From assembly GCA_900550865.1 (NCBI GenBank), contig URTM01000016.1, positions 1 to 59,681 of the forward strand: DNA of 59,681 nt. Reading direction: 5' to 3'. Source of the DNA: an uncultured Dorea sp. (GTDB taxonomy: Bacteria > Bacillota > Clostridia > Lachnospirales > Lachnospiraceae). The translations under genes and the position numbers were made by a program. Of this stretch, positions 7,861 to 16,595 are shown one piece after another; the first letter of the stretch is position 1, and the number at the start of each line of letters is the position of its first letter. Below the pieces are notes generated by a model that did no database searches, was not told where the DNA came from, and saw only the letters and a list, made by a program, of their open reading frames with translations.

Positions 7861-7889
7861 TTGCCAAAATGATAAGACATGTATATAAT
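7861..7889 (+). promoter_or_regulatory. Promoter of the TRAP/keto-deoxy acid operon
   Basis: TTGCCA, exactly 17 bases, TATAAT, about 50 bases before the first gene of the operon. An 8-bp palindrome TTGTACAA lies about 65 bases upstream and might be part of a regulator site; that is speculative. The rest of the 297-bp intergenic stretch shows nothing else recognisable. Confidence 0.8.
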
Positions 7890-7939
7890 AAAACCATAAA
7901 GATTAATCAGACAATTACAAGGGAAACGGAGGAGAGCAA

Positions 7940-8956
7940 ATGAAAGCATTAGTGTATGTCGGACCAAAACAGGTAGAAGTTCAGGATGTTAAAGAACCTG
8001 AAAAAAAGGAAGGAAAAGTAAAATTAAATATCAGATATTGTGGAGTCTGTGGATCAGACATCGGTATTTATCTTGGAACACATCCAAGAGCAAAAGCACC
8101 ATTGATCCTAGGACATGAATTCCTGGGAATTGTTGCAGAGGACGGAAAGAAATTCAAAAAAGGTGACAGAGTTGTCCCTTATCCATTACTTTCCTGTGGA
8201 CACTGTCTTGCATGCAGAAGTGGAAATGAACATGTATGTAATACACTGGGACTGATCGGGATTGATACAGATGGGGGAATGTGTCAGACCGTATACACAG
8301 ATGAAGATGTACTGTTTAAAGTTCCGGATGGGGTGAGCGATAAAGCAGCAGCAGTGATCGAGCCTCTTGCAGTACTTGTTCATGCAATCCATATGTCAGG
8401 ATTTGAGGCGCTGGATACAGCAGTGGTAGTCGGAGCAGGACCGATCGGAATGTTATGTGGAATTATGTTAAAACATGCAGGAGCATCTAAGATATTCATT
8501 TCCGATGTTGTTGAGAAAAGACTTAAGATTGCAGAAGAGCTTGGATTTACACCGGTGAATCCGGCAAAAGAAGATCTGGAAAAAGTTGTAAAAGATGCAA
8601 CAAACGGTGAGGGATGCGATACATTCTTTGAATGCAGCGGTGCAGCAATACCGGCAATGCAGATGACGGATATTACAAGAGTCCGCGGAAAAATCTGTAT
8701 CGTATCAGTACATAAAAAACCACACGAAGTGAACTTAAGAGATGTGAACTTCAAAGAGCAGACAGTGGTTGGAACAAGAGTATATACGAAAGAAGAATTC
8801 GGAAGAGCTGCAGAACTTACAAAAGAATTAGAAACAGAACTTGAAAAAATTGTAACACATGTTGTTCCACTGAAAGAAAGTGACAAAGTATTCGATATGA
8901 TCGCAGATCCGGAATGTGGAACAATCAAGATTGTAGTTGACTGTGAAAATGTATAA
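7940..8956 (+). CDS. Zinc-dependent medium-chain alcohol/polyol dehydrogenase
   Basis: A 338-residue MDR-superfamily dehydrogenase. Catalytic zinc ligands fit Cys37 (CGVCGSD) with His59-Glu60 (LGHEFLG). The structural zinc cluster is Cys86, 89, 92 and 100 (SCGHCLACRSGNEHVC). The NAD-binding glycine motif is VVGAGPIG. Members oxidise sugar alcohols, threonine or sugar acids such as L-idonate or galactonate. It opens an operon with a TRAP importer and KDG-forming and KDG-cleaving enzymes, so it probably oxidises or reduces an imported sugar acid. The exact substrate cannot be assigned. AGGAG precedes the ATG. Confidence 0.85.
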   Translation: MKALVYVGPKQVEVQDVKEPEKKEGKVKLNIRYCGVCGSDIGIYLGTHPRAKAPLILGHEFLGIVAEDGKKFKKGDRVVPYPLLSCGHCLACRSGNEHVCNTLGLIGIDTDGGMCQTVYTDEDVLFKVPDGVSDKAAAVIEPLAVLVHAIHMSGFEALDTAVVVGAGPIGMLCGIMLKHAGASKIFISDVVEKRLKIAEELGFTPVNPAKEDLEKVVKDATNGEGCDTFFECSGAAIPAMQMTDITRVRGKICIVSVHKKPHEVNLRDVNFKEQTVVGTRVYTKEEFGRAAELTKELETELEKIVTHVVPLKESDKVFDMIADPECGTIKIVVDCENV

Positions 8957-8970
8957 GGAGGGAATGGCAG

Positions 8971-10014
8971 ATGTCCAGTAAGACAAAGTCAGTAACGGCG
9001 GTATTGATCGTACTTGCACTGATCACCGGAGTCGGAATGACGAAGGTAGGAAGTAAATATAAAACCCAGGATAAGGTAAATCTTATCTTTGCAAATGTAA
9101 CATCAAATTCAGCGAAAAAAGCCGGAGAAAAATTCAAAGAACTCGTAGAAGATTATTCGGATGGAAATATCACAGTTGATCTGTTCCAGGACAATCAGCT
9201 TGGTGATGACAAGACAGCAGCCGAGGGCGTACAGAACGGAGATATTGATATAGCGGTATCTTCTACCAGTAGTTTGTCTACATTATATAAAGATTATTAT
9301 ATCTATGATACACCGTATCTGTTCCTGAATTCACAGGAAGTTTACGATGTAGGATTTGATGGTAAAGCAGCACAGGAAATGTTAAAAGGTGTAAGCAAGG
9401 TTGGATTAAAGCACATGGCAATGTGGGAAAACGGATTCCGTAATTATACCAATAATGATCATGCGATCGAGACACCGGCAGATTGTAAAGGTCAGAAGAT
9501 CCGTACAATGGAAAATCCGATTCACTTAAAGGCATGGAAATCCATCGGAGCAAACCCGACACCAATGGCATTCTCAGAGTTATTTACAGCTATGCAACAG
9601 GGAACCGTAGATGGAGAGGAAAATCCAATCGGAATTATTTACAGTAACCGTTTTTATGAGGTTCAGAAATACATCTCTCTGACACAGCATGTATATACCC
9701 CTTATGTAGTAGTTATGAACCCGGATAAATATGATTCCTTGACAGATGAACAGCAGAAAATTATTGATAAAGCGATGAAAGAAGCTTCTGCATATCAGCT
9801 GGAAGTATCTGCAAAAGATGAAGAAGAAGGAATTAAGGAAATGGAAAAATACGGATGTGAAGTGAATACCCTGACGGATGATCAGAAAAAAGAATTCCAG
9901 AAGATCATCGAAGATGCAGATGTATTCAGTGTGGCAAAGAGTTCCATGGAACATCCGGAATATTTCGATAAGATCCAGAAAGAACTGACCCAGTATCGTG
10001 AGGAGGAAAAATAA
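8971..10014 (+). CDS. dctP: TRAP transporter substrate-binding protein
   Basis: A 347-residue DctP-type receptor that delivers carboxylates or sugar acids to the DctQM membrane parts. Typical landmarks are FANVTSNSAKKAGEKFKEL, the ligand-carboxylate arginine in GQKIRTMENP, and ANPTPMAFSELFTAMQQGTVDGEENP. An N-terminal hydrophobic segment (about residues 8-22) acts as signal peptide or membrane anchor. There is no lipobox cysteine, unusual for a Gram-positive extracytoplasmic receptor. The stop overlaps the dctQ ATG by one base, so the two are translationally coupled. Confidence 0.92.
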   Translation: MSSKTKSVTAVLIVLALITGVGMTKVGSKYKTQDKVNLIFANVTSNSAKKAGEKFKELVEDYSDGNITVDLFQDNQLGDDKTAAEGVQNGDIDIAVSSTSSLSTLYKDYYIYDTPYLFLNSQEVYDVGFDGKAAQEMLKGVSKVGLKHMAMWENGFRNYTNNDHAIETPADCKGQKIRTMENPIHLKAWKSIGANPTPMAFSELFTAMQQGTVDGEENPIGIIYSNRFYEVQKYISLTQHVYTPYVVVMNPDKYDSLTDEQQKIIDKAMKEASAYQLEVSAKDEEEGIKEMEKYGCEVNTLTDDQKKEFQKIIEDADVFSVAKSSMEHPEYFDKIQKELTQYREEEK

Positions 10015-10511
10015 TGAAAAAGGTTTTAAAATTCTTGAATGATTATCTGGAAGAGACAATCTGTATCATTCTGATGTCGGTTATGACGATCATCATATTC
10101 ATTCAGGTTATTATGAGATATGTAATGCATAATTCACTTTCGTGGTCGGAAGAACTTGCAAGATATTGCTTTATATGGCTGATCTATATAGGTGTGGCAT
10201 ATGGATGTAAATTGATGAAACATATAAAAATTGATGCAGCATTAAAGCTGTTTCCAGAAAAGGTCAGACCGTATATTACAATTGTCGGCGAACTTCTGGT
10301 ACTTGCATTTGCAGCGTACATCGTTGTGACAGGTGTAGAACTTACTTATAAACAATGGTTGTTCGGAAAAGTGTCACCGGCACTGGGACTTCCATTGCAG
10401 TATATCAACGCAGCACCGGTTGTAGGATTTGGTCTTGTTGTGATCAGACAGATCCAGACAATCTGGTATTTGGCAGGAAAACTGCCAGAGAAAAACGGGG
10501 GTGAAAAATAG
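10014..10511 (+). CDS. dctQ: TRAP transporter small membrane subunit
   Basis: A 165-residue DctQ protein with four hydrophobic segments and the family mark NSLSWSEELARYCFIWLIYIG (about residues 41-61). It couples the receptor to the large permease subunit. Both ends overlap neighbours by one base: its ATG with the dctP stop and its stop with the GTG of dctM. Confidence 0.92.
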   Translation: MKKVLKFLNDYLEETICIILMSVMTIIIFIQVIMRYVMHNSLSWSEELARYCFIWLIYIGVAYGCKLMKHIKIDAALKLFPEKVRPYITIVGELLVLAFAAYIVVTGVELTYKQWLFGKVSPALGLPLQYINAAPVVGFGLVVIRQIQTIWYLAGKLPEKNGGEK

Positions 10512-11794
10512 TGGTTGCAGCAGTTTTATTTATCGCATTAGTTGTTACTTTAGTTTTAAATATGCCGGTTGGAATTGCAATTGGAGTATCATCTCTTTGT
10601 GCAATTTTGGCAGACGGACGTATTAGTTCCTTATACATTGTACAGCAGTTGGTTACAAGTGCTGACTCTTTCCCACTGATGGCAATCCCGTTATTTATTC
10701 TCGCGGGAGAATTGATGGGTGCAGGTGGTGTATCCAAGCGTCTGTTGAATGTATGTAACGTATTTTTGGGGAGATTTACAGGTGGACTTGCGACAGTAAC
10801 TATTGTGTTATGTATGTTCTTCGCAGCAGTTTCCGGATCTGGTCCGGCAACCGTTGCAGCAATTGGTTCCATGGTAATTCCGACCATGTTGGATAAGGGT
10901 TACAGTAAGAGCTTTACTCTGGCATTGATTGCTACGGCAGGTAGTATCGGAGTTATCATTCCACCAAGTATCCCAATGGTAATTTACGGAGTATCTACAA
11001 GTACTTCCATTAGTTCTTTGTTTATGGCAGGTTTCCTTCCAGGTATTTTAATCGGTTTTTCCCTGATTATTATTTCTTATCTGTATTGTAAGAAACAGGG
11101 ATGGAAAGGTGACGAAAGAAAATATACGGCAAAAGAAAAACTTGCAGCAATTTGGGATGCAAAATGGGCATTATTAAATCCGATTATCATTCTTGGTGGA
11201 ATTTATGCAGGAATTTTTACACCGACAGAGGCAGCAGCTGTTGCAGCAGTATATGCATTTATCTGCGGAGCCTTTATTTACAGAGAGTTTAATATCAAAG
11301 AAATGTTTGCAACGATTGGAAATGCATGTAATACAACAGGAACAACCATGGTAATTATTGGATGTGCTACTGCATTTACAAAGATACTTACCATTGAAAA
11401 AATTCCGGGAGCAATCACAAATGGAATTATCAACTTTACAGATAATAAAATCCTGATCTTATTGCTGATCAACGTATTACTGTTGATTGTTGGATGCTTC
11501 ATGGATACGACACCTGCAATGATGGTTCTGGCGCCGATTCTGTTACCGATCGCAACGCAGTTTGGAGTAGATCCTATCCACTTTGGTATCGTAATGGTTG
11601 TCAATCTGGCAATCGGATTCATTACACCACCTCTTGGAATCAACCTGTTCGTTGCGTCGAGGGTTGGACGGAGTGATTTGGAAACGGTATGCTCCGGAAT
11701 TATAAAATTTATTCTGGTAATGGTTGTGGATTTATTACTGATTACATTTATCCCGGCGATCAGTATGACACTTCCGAATATATTCATGAAATAA
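10511..11794 (+). CDS. dctM: TRAP transporter large permease subunit
   Basis: A 427-residue DctM-type permease with about 12 membrane segments; it carries the sodium-coupled translocation path. Landmarks are PLFILAGELM, FFAAVSGSGPATVAAIGSM, GSIGVIIPPSIPMVIYG, FTPTEAAAVAAVYA and GFITPPLGINLFVAS. The start is GTG at 10511, with GGGGGTG just upstream and one-base overlap with the dctQ stop. With dctPQ it forms a complete importer for the sugar acid used by this operon. Confidence 0.92.
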   Translation: MVAAVLFIALVVTLVLNMPVGIAIGVSSLCAILADGRISSLYIVQQLVTSADSFPLMAIPLFILAGELMGAGGVSKRLLNVCNVFLGRFTGGLATVTIVLCMFFAAVSGSGPATVAAIGSMVIPTMLDKGYSKSFTLALIATAGSIGVIIPPSIPMVIYGVSTSTSISSLFMAGFLPGILIGFSLIIISYLYCKKQGWKGDERKYTAKEKLAAIWDAKWALLNPIIILGGIYAGIFTPTEAAAVAAVYAFICGAFIYREFNIKEMFATIGNACNTTGTTMVIIGCATAFTKILTIEKIPGAITNGIINFTDNKILILLLINVLLLIVGCFMDTTPAMMVLAPILLPIATQFGVDPIHFGIVMVVNLAIGFITPPLGINLFVASRVGRSDLETVCSGIIKFILVMVVDLLLITFIPAISMTLPNIFMK

Positions 11795-11812
11795 CGAGGA
11801 GGAACAGCAGCT

Positions 11813-12577
11813 ATGAGTATATTTGATCTGACAGGAAAAAAAGCAATTGTAACTGGCGGTTCCAGAGGACTTGGCCACGGAATGGCAGAAGGATTGATGG
11901 AAGCCGGATGTGAAGTTGTAATTATAGGAACCAGAGAAAGTATTAAAGACCGTGCAGCCGAATTTAATCAAAAAGGATTCAAGTGTACGGGAGTACAGGC
12001 AGATCTGGGAGATGAAAAGGCATTAAAAAAGGCATTTGAAGAATCGCTGGCAGCACTTGACGGCCATCTGGATATTCTGGTAACGGCCCATGGTGTGCAG
12101 AGCAGACATCCATCGGAAGAATTTCCGATGGAGGACTGGAAAAGAGTGCTGGATGTGAATCTGACTGCAGTATTTGAACTGTGTCAGCTGGCTGCAAAAC
12201 AGTTCATGGCACAGGAGAGCAAAGGAAAGATTATTACAGTAGCATCGATGTTGTCATTCTTTGGTGGATATACAGTACCTGCATATGCGGCATCCAAAGG
12301 CGGCGTGGCTCAGATTACAAAAGCATTCTGCAATGAATGGGCAGAAAAAGGAATTAATGTGAATTCTCTTGCACCTGGGTATATGGCAACTGAAATGAAT
12401 ACAGCACTTTTGGATCCGAATAATCCAAGAAAAGAAGCAATCACAAACCGCATTCCTGCAAAGAGATGGGGAACAGCGGAAGATATGAAAGGTCCTTGTG
12501 TATTTCTTGCATCGGATGCATCGGATTATCTGAACGGAGCAGTCATTCCGGTAGATGGCGGATATCTTGTGCGCTAG
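11813..12577 (+). CDS. kduD: KduD-like 2-dehydro-3-deoxy-D-gluconate 5-dehydrogenase / gluconate 5-dehydrogenase (SDR)
   Basis: A 254-residue short-chain dehydrogenase. The dinucleotide motif TGGSRGLGHG is at 14-23; the catalytic set is Ser145, Tyr158 and Lys162 (YAASK). The stretches GKIITVASMLSF, NEWAEKGINVNSLAPGYMAT and DASDYLNGAVIPVDGG closely follow KduD, which interconverts 2,5-diketo-3-deoxygluconate and KDG; related enzymes reduce 5-ketogluconate. An oddity is TAHG at 91-94 in place of the usual NNAG. KDG kinase and KDPG aldolase lie downstream, which fits production of KDG. Confidence 0.8.
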   Translation: MSIFDLTGKKAIVTGGSRGLGHGMAEGLMEAGCEVVIIGTRESIKDRAAEFNQKGFKCTGVQADLGDEKALKKAFEESLAALDGHLDILVTAHGVQSRHPSEEFPMEDWKRVLDVNLTAVFELCQLAAKQFMAQESKGKIITVASMLSFFGGYTVPAYAASKGGVAQITKAFCNEWAEKGINVNSLAPGYMATEMNTALLDPNNPRKEAITNRIPAKRWGTAEDMKGPCVFLASDASDYLNGAVIPVDGGYLVR

Positions 12578-12653
12578 AGACTGAACATATAGAGAACATA
12601 TAGACGTTGAATGAAAAATAACAGAAAAATATGACATAATTGGAGGAACAGAC

Positions 12654-13607
12654 ATGAAAGTAATTATTACAGACTGTGATCATGACAGCATTGATATTGA
12701 AAAGAAAGTATTTGCAGATGCAGGAATGGAAGTAGAACTGAAACAGGCAATCACAGAGGATGAGGTGATTGAGCAGTGCCAGGATGCGGAGATATTTATT
12801 GTACAGTATGCAAAGATCACAAAGAAGGTAATGGATAATTGTCCGAAATTAAAATATGTTGTCCGTTATGGTGTCGGCGTAGACACAATTGATGTACCAG
12901 AAGCTACGAAACATGGTATTCAGGTAGGAAATGTACCGGACTATGGAATGAACGAAGTGGCAGATCACGCAATTGCACTGTCCATGGCAATGGTAAGAGA
13001 AATTGTAAAAATGAATCAGTTTACTAAGAATGAAAAATGGGACTACACAAAAGCTATTCCGATCCACAGATTCAGTGAGCTGACAGTCGGTGTCGTAGGA
13101 CTTGGACGAATCGGACGTAATTTTGCAAAGAAAATGCATGCGCTCGGTTTTAAAGTAATCGGAACAGATCCATATTTTAAAGCTACACCGGAGACGGATG
13201 AATATGTAACAGCAGTTTCCGTAGAAGATGTTATTACAAAATCAGATATTATTTCATTACATTGTCCTGCAGATGGAAACAAAGATTTATTCAATGCAGA
13301 GACATTTAAGAAGATGAAGAACTCAGCAGTGCTGATCAATGTAGCACGTGGTGGAATCATCAATGAAGCAGATCTGGATGAGGCATTGACGAATGGAGAG
13401 ATTGCAGGAGCAGGACTTGACTGTATGCTTGGAGAGCCGGTAAGCAAAGATTCACCGCTGTTTAGACATGAGAACCTGATCGCAACACCTCATATGGCAT
13501 GGTATTCAGAAGAAGCCGCAAGTGAGTTAAAGAGAAAGGTAGCAGAAGAATCTGTAAGATTTGCTAATGGTGAAGCAATTCACTATCCAATCAATAAACT
13601 GGCATAG
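12654..13607 (+). CDS. D-isomer-specific 2-hydroxyacid dehydrogenase
   Basis: A 317-residue NAD-dependent dehydrogenase of the phosphoglycerate/CtBP-like family. It has the Rossmann motif GLGRIG at 149-154 and the catalytic triad Arg232 (ARGG), Glu261 (LGEP) and His280 (TPHMAW). It lacks the C-terminal ACT domain of long SerA proteins, so serine synthesis is less likely than reduction or oxidation of a 2-keto or 2-hydroxy sugar acid. It lies inside the KDG operon, 76 bases after kduD and 12 before the aldolase. The substrate is not evident. Confidence 0.85.
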   Translation: MKVIITDCDHDSIDIEKKVFADAGMEVELKQAITEDEVIEQCQDAEIFIVQYAKITKKVMDNCPKLKYVVRYGVGVDTIDVPEATKHGIQVGNVPDYGMNEVADHAIALSMAMVREIVKMNQFTKNEKWDYTKAIPIHRFSELTVGVVGLGRIGRNFAKKMHALGFKVIGTDPYFKATPETDEYVTAVSVEDVITKSDIISLHCPADGNKDLFNAETFKKMKNSAVLINVARGGIINEADLDEALTNGEIAGAGLDCMLGEPVSKDSPLFRHENLIATPHMAWYSEEAASELKRKVAEESVRFANGEAIHYPINKLA

Positions 13608-13619
13608 GAGGTAGAAGAT

Positions 13620-14597
13620 ATGGTAGAAGAATTATTGAAACAGATTGAATGTATGGGGATTCTTCCGGTTATCAAACTGAATGATGCAAAGGATGCGGTC
13701 CCGCTTGCAAAAGCATTGTGCGAAGGCGGACTTCCATGTGCAGAAGTTACATTCCGTACAGACGCAGCAAAAGAATCCATTGCGGCAATGACGAAAGCTT
13801 ATCCAAAGATGATGGTAGGAGCCGGAACTGTATTGAATGCAGAACAGGTAGATGCAGCAGTAGAGGCTGGGGCGAAATTCATTGTAAGTCCGGGACTGAA
13901 CCCGGACACAGTTGAGTATTGTGTGAAGAAAGGGATTCCAATTCTTCCGGGATGCTCCAGCCCAAGTGATATTGAGCAGGCGATCAAATATGGACTGAAT
14001 GTGGTGAAATTCTTCCCGGCAGAGGCAGCAGGCGGATTGAAAGCGATCAAAGCCATGGCGGCACCTTATGGTCAGATCCGTTTTATGCCGACTGGTGGAA
14101 TCAATCCATCCAATGTCAGCGATTATCTTGCAGAAGATAAGATCCTGGCATGTGGAGGAACCTGGATGGTTCCTGCGGCAGAGATAGAGGCGGGAAATTT
14201 TGAAAAGATCAGAGAACTGACAGAAGAAGCTGTCAGAAGTATGCTCGGGTTCAGACTGGCACATGTAGGAATCAACTGCGACAATGAGTCAGAGGCTCAT
14301 CAGGTAGCCGGAGCGTTTGATACAATGTTTGGATTTGCACCAAATGAAAACCCAAGCTCGATCTTTTCGGCAGGATATGTGGAGACAATGAAAACACCAT
14401 ATCTTGGAAGCAAAGGACATATTGCAATTGCAACATATTCTGTAGAACTGGCGAAAGCTTATCTGGAAAGAAAAGGTGTAAAATTTAATGAAAACAGCAC
14501 CGTTTACCGACCGGACGGAAAGATACAGGCAATTTACATGGCAGAAGAAGTGGGCGGATTTGCAATCCATCTGGTAAGAAAGCCGAAGGAAGCATAG
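13620..14597 (+). CDS. KDPG/KHG aldolase fused to a C-terminal glyoxalase-fold (VOC) domain
   Basis: A 325-residue two-domain protein. Residues 1-205 are a class I KDPG aldolase with Glu42 (AEVTF), the Schiff-base Lys130 (VVKFFPAEA) and GAGTVLN, GCSSPSD and MPTGGIN, expected to split KDPG to pyruvate and glyceraldehyde 3-phosphate. Residues about 211-322 (GFRLAHVGINCDNESEAHQV ... IQAIYMAEEVGGFAIHLV) resemble a vicinal-oxygen-chelate module with a lone glyoxalase-like repeat pattern. The ordinary aldolase is about 210 residues, so the extra 115 are an added domain whose role is not known to me. Spacing to the neighbours is 12 and 28 bases. Confidence 0.87.
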   Translation: MVEELLKQIECMGILPVIKLNDAKDAVPLAKALCEGGLPCAEVTFRTDAAKESIAAMTKAYPKMMVGAGTVLNAEQVDAAVEAGAKFIVSPGLNPDTVEYCVKKGIPILPGCSSPSDIEQAIKYGLNVVKFFPAEAAGGLKAIKAMAAPYGQIRFMPTGGINPSNVSDYLAEDKILACGGTWMVPAAEIEAGNFEKIRELTEEAVRSMLGFRLAHVGINCDNESEAHQVAGAFDTMFGFAPNENPSSIFSAGYVETMKTPYLGSKGHIAIATYSVELAKAYLERKGVKFNENSTVYRPDGKIQAIYMAEEVGGFAIHLVRKPKEA

Positions 14598-14625
14598 ATG
14601 CAGATTGCAGGAAAGGAAAGAAAAA

Positions 14626-15567
14626 ATGGGAAAGACAATATTATTTGGTGAACCGATGGCGCTTCTGATCGCAGACACGACAGGCCCGTTAGAAGAAGTA
14701 GAACATTTTACAAGAGCAATGTCAGGTGCAGAAGTAAATGTATCGATCGGATTATCAAGACTTGGACATCCGGTAGAATATCTCACCAGACTTGGTGACG
14801 ATCCATTTGGACATTATATTGCAAATGCATTAAAAAAGAATGAGATAGGAACTTCTCTGGTTACATATGATGATGTGTACAGAACCGGAATTCAGCTAAA
14901 GAACCGTGTGACAGACGGAAGTGATCCATATGCACCATATTATAGAAAGGGATCGGCGGCATCACATATTACGATCAGCGAGATTGATGCGATTGATCTG
15001 ACTGATGTAGAACTGGTTCATGTGACTGGAATTCCACCGGCACTTTCACAAAGTGCAAGAAAAGCAACCTTCCGGTTGATGGACAGAGCGAAGGAAGCCG
15101 GAATATTTATTACATTTGATCCCAATCTCAGACCGGCGTTATGGGAAGATGAAGAGACCATGTGTACTGTGATCAACCAGCTGGCAGCGAAGGCAGATGT
15201 AGTACTTCCGGGAATTGGCGAGTGCAAGATTCTGGCAGGAACAGAAGATAAGAAAGAAGCAGCGGAATTTTATCAGAAACTGGGAGTGAAAACAGTAATC
15301 ATCAAAGATGGATCAAAAGGAGCTTATGTACAGACTGCAGATGAGCATTATGAGGTAGCAGGCTATAAGGTGGAGAAAGTAGTAGATACCGTTGGAGCCG
15401 GTGATGGATTTGCAGTCGGAGTCTTAAGTGGAATTCTGGAAGGACTGGATCTGAAGAACAGTGTAAAGAGAGGAAATGCGATAGGAGCAATTCAGGTAAT
15501 GAATATCGGAGATAACGAAGGACTTCCGACACCGGAAGAATTGAAAGCGTTTCAGGAAAATAACTAG
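14626..15567 (+). CDS. kdgK: 2-keto-3-deoxygluconate kinase (PfkB family)
   Basis: A 313-residue PfkB sugar kinase. The N-terminus ILFGEPMALLIAD and GAEVNVSIGLSRLGHPVEYLTRLGDDPFG match KDG kinases, with FDPNLRPALWEDEETM in the middle and the signature DTVGAGDGFAVG near the C-terminus carrying the catalytic Asp. It should make KDPG for the adjacent aldolase fusion. I prefer the ATG at 14626 (AGGAAAG upstream) over a TTG seven codons earlier. It is the last gene of the operon and a terminator follows. A cre-like TGAAAGCGTTTCA lies within its last codons. Confidence 0.87.
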   Translation: MGKTILFGEPMALLIADTTGPLEEVEHFTRAMSGAEVNVSIGLSRLGHPVEYLTRLGDDPFGHYIANALKKNEIGTSLVTYDDVYRTGIQLKNRVTDGSDPYAPYYRKGSAASHITISEIDAIDLTDVELVHVTGIPPALSQSARKATFRLMDRAKEAGIFITFDPNLRPALWEDEETMCTVINQLAAKADVVLPGIGECKILAGTEDKKEAAEFYQKLGVKTVIIKDGSKGAYVQTADEHYEVAGYKVEKVVDTVGAGDGFAVGVLSGILEGLDLKNSVKRGNAIGAIQVMNIGDNEGLPTPEELKAFQENN

Positions 15568-15604
15568 ATAAAAATTATGGATATTGGATAGGAGATTACC
15601 TCCA

Positions 15605-15647
15605 AAAAAACAGAGTCTGGACTTTGATGTTACAGGCTCTGTTTTTT
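15605..15647 (+). terminator. Terminator of the TRAP/KDG operon
   Basis: AAAAAACAGAG pairs with CTCTGTTTTTT over 11 bp around a 21-base loop, ending in the T run. It closes the operon 37 bases after kdgK. Confidence 0.75.
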
Positions 15648-15748
15648 ATCATGCGTCCGAGGGGCTCTGTAGATGTTCTACTTTTTAGAAAAAGGATAAG
15701 AAATCGCCATAAACAGGCTAATTTATCGGTAGTAAGGACAGAATCAGG

Positions 15749-15758
15749 TTGCTATAAT
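15749..15758 (+). promoter_or_regulatory. Extended -10 promoter of the DUF4867-isomerase-kinase operon
   Basis: GTTGCTATAAT contains a TG-extended perfect -10 (TATAAT at 15753-15758). No good -35 is seen 17 bases upstream (TAGTAA). The start codon at 15803 lies about 45 bases downstream. Confidence 0.55.
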
Positions 15759-15802
15759 GACATCGTAAACAAAGAGAACGACAGATACACGGAGGAGATC
15801 AA

Positions 15803-16453
15803 ATGGAGATTCTGAACGTAACAGATGCAGAATTTAAGACTTACGGAAGAGTTCTGGAAGGGTACGATATGACGGAACTTCTGAAAGCAATGGAACATGC
15901 ACCACTTCCACTGGATGAAGTGATCTATGAACCATCCATTGAAGAACTGGAAGCACTGAAGATTGCAGATGAGATGAAGGAACGTGCTTATGGAGGACTG
16001 GAGATCCAGGTTGGATATTGTAATGGGAATAATAAGAAATTAAATGCAGTAGAGTATCACCGCTCTTCAGAACTGGACATAGCAGTAGATGATCTGATCC
16101 TTCTGCTTGGATGCCAGCAGGACATTAAAGATGATTATACATACGATACAGAAAAGATCAAAGCATTCTTGATTCCGGCAGGAACAGGTGTGGAATTATA
16201 TGCAACCACACTTCACTATGCACCATGCTCAGTGACAGAAAATGGATTCCGATGCGTGGTCGTACTTCCAGAAGATACAAATACAGAACTGACAGAAGTA
16301 CAGAAAAAGACAATTGAAGAAGCCAGAAAAGCAGAAGGAAAGATGCCGGAAGACGGACTGCTCACCGCAAAGAATAAATGGCTGATCGCACATGAAGAAG
16401 CAAAGATCGAAGGAGCATTTAACGGACTTTGCGGAAAGAATGTAGAAGTTTAA
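15803..16453 (+). CDS. DUF4867-like protein linked to a sugar isomerase
   Basis: A 216-residue soluble protein with no signal peptide. I recognise it only tentatively as DUF4867. The central part (residues about 70-150: GYCNGNNKKLNAVEYHRSSE, LLLGCQQDI, KAFLIPAGTGVELYATTLHY, FRCVVVLPEDTN) looks like a cupin-type beta-barrel resembling ureidoglycolate-lyase-like folds. YHRSSE and LHYAPC supply histidines that could bind metal. It opens an operon with a FucI-like isomerase and xylulokinase, so a role in presenting or mutarotating the sugar substrate is plausible but unproven. GGAGGAG precedes the ATG. Confidence 0.7.
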   Translation: MEILNVTDAEFKTYGRVLEGYDMTELLKAMEHAPLPLDEVIYEPSIEELEALKIADEMKERAYGGLEIQVGYCNGNNKKLNAVEYHRSSELDIAVDDLILLLGCQQDIKDDYTYDTEKIKAFLIPAGTGVELYATTLHYAPCSVTENGFRCVVVLPEDTNTELTEVQKKTIEEARKAEGKMPEDGLLTAKNKWLIAHEEAKIEGAFNGLCGKNVEV

Positions 16454-16595
16454 AAGTATAGAGGTATAGAGAAATATAGAGAACGGACAGTCATATGCAG
16501 CAGATCATACGAGTGCAGCCGCAGACTGATCGCATAAGGAAAACAATGTTAGAAATATTGCAATAAATAATAGATGAATCAGGAGGAATCACAAA

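Noticed and set aside
15542..15554. Strong cre match TGAAAGCGTTTCA
   Set aside because: It lies in the last codons of kdgK and encodes sensible residues. Roadblock control is possible but nothing else supports it.
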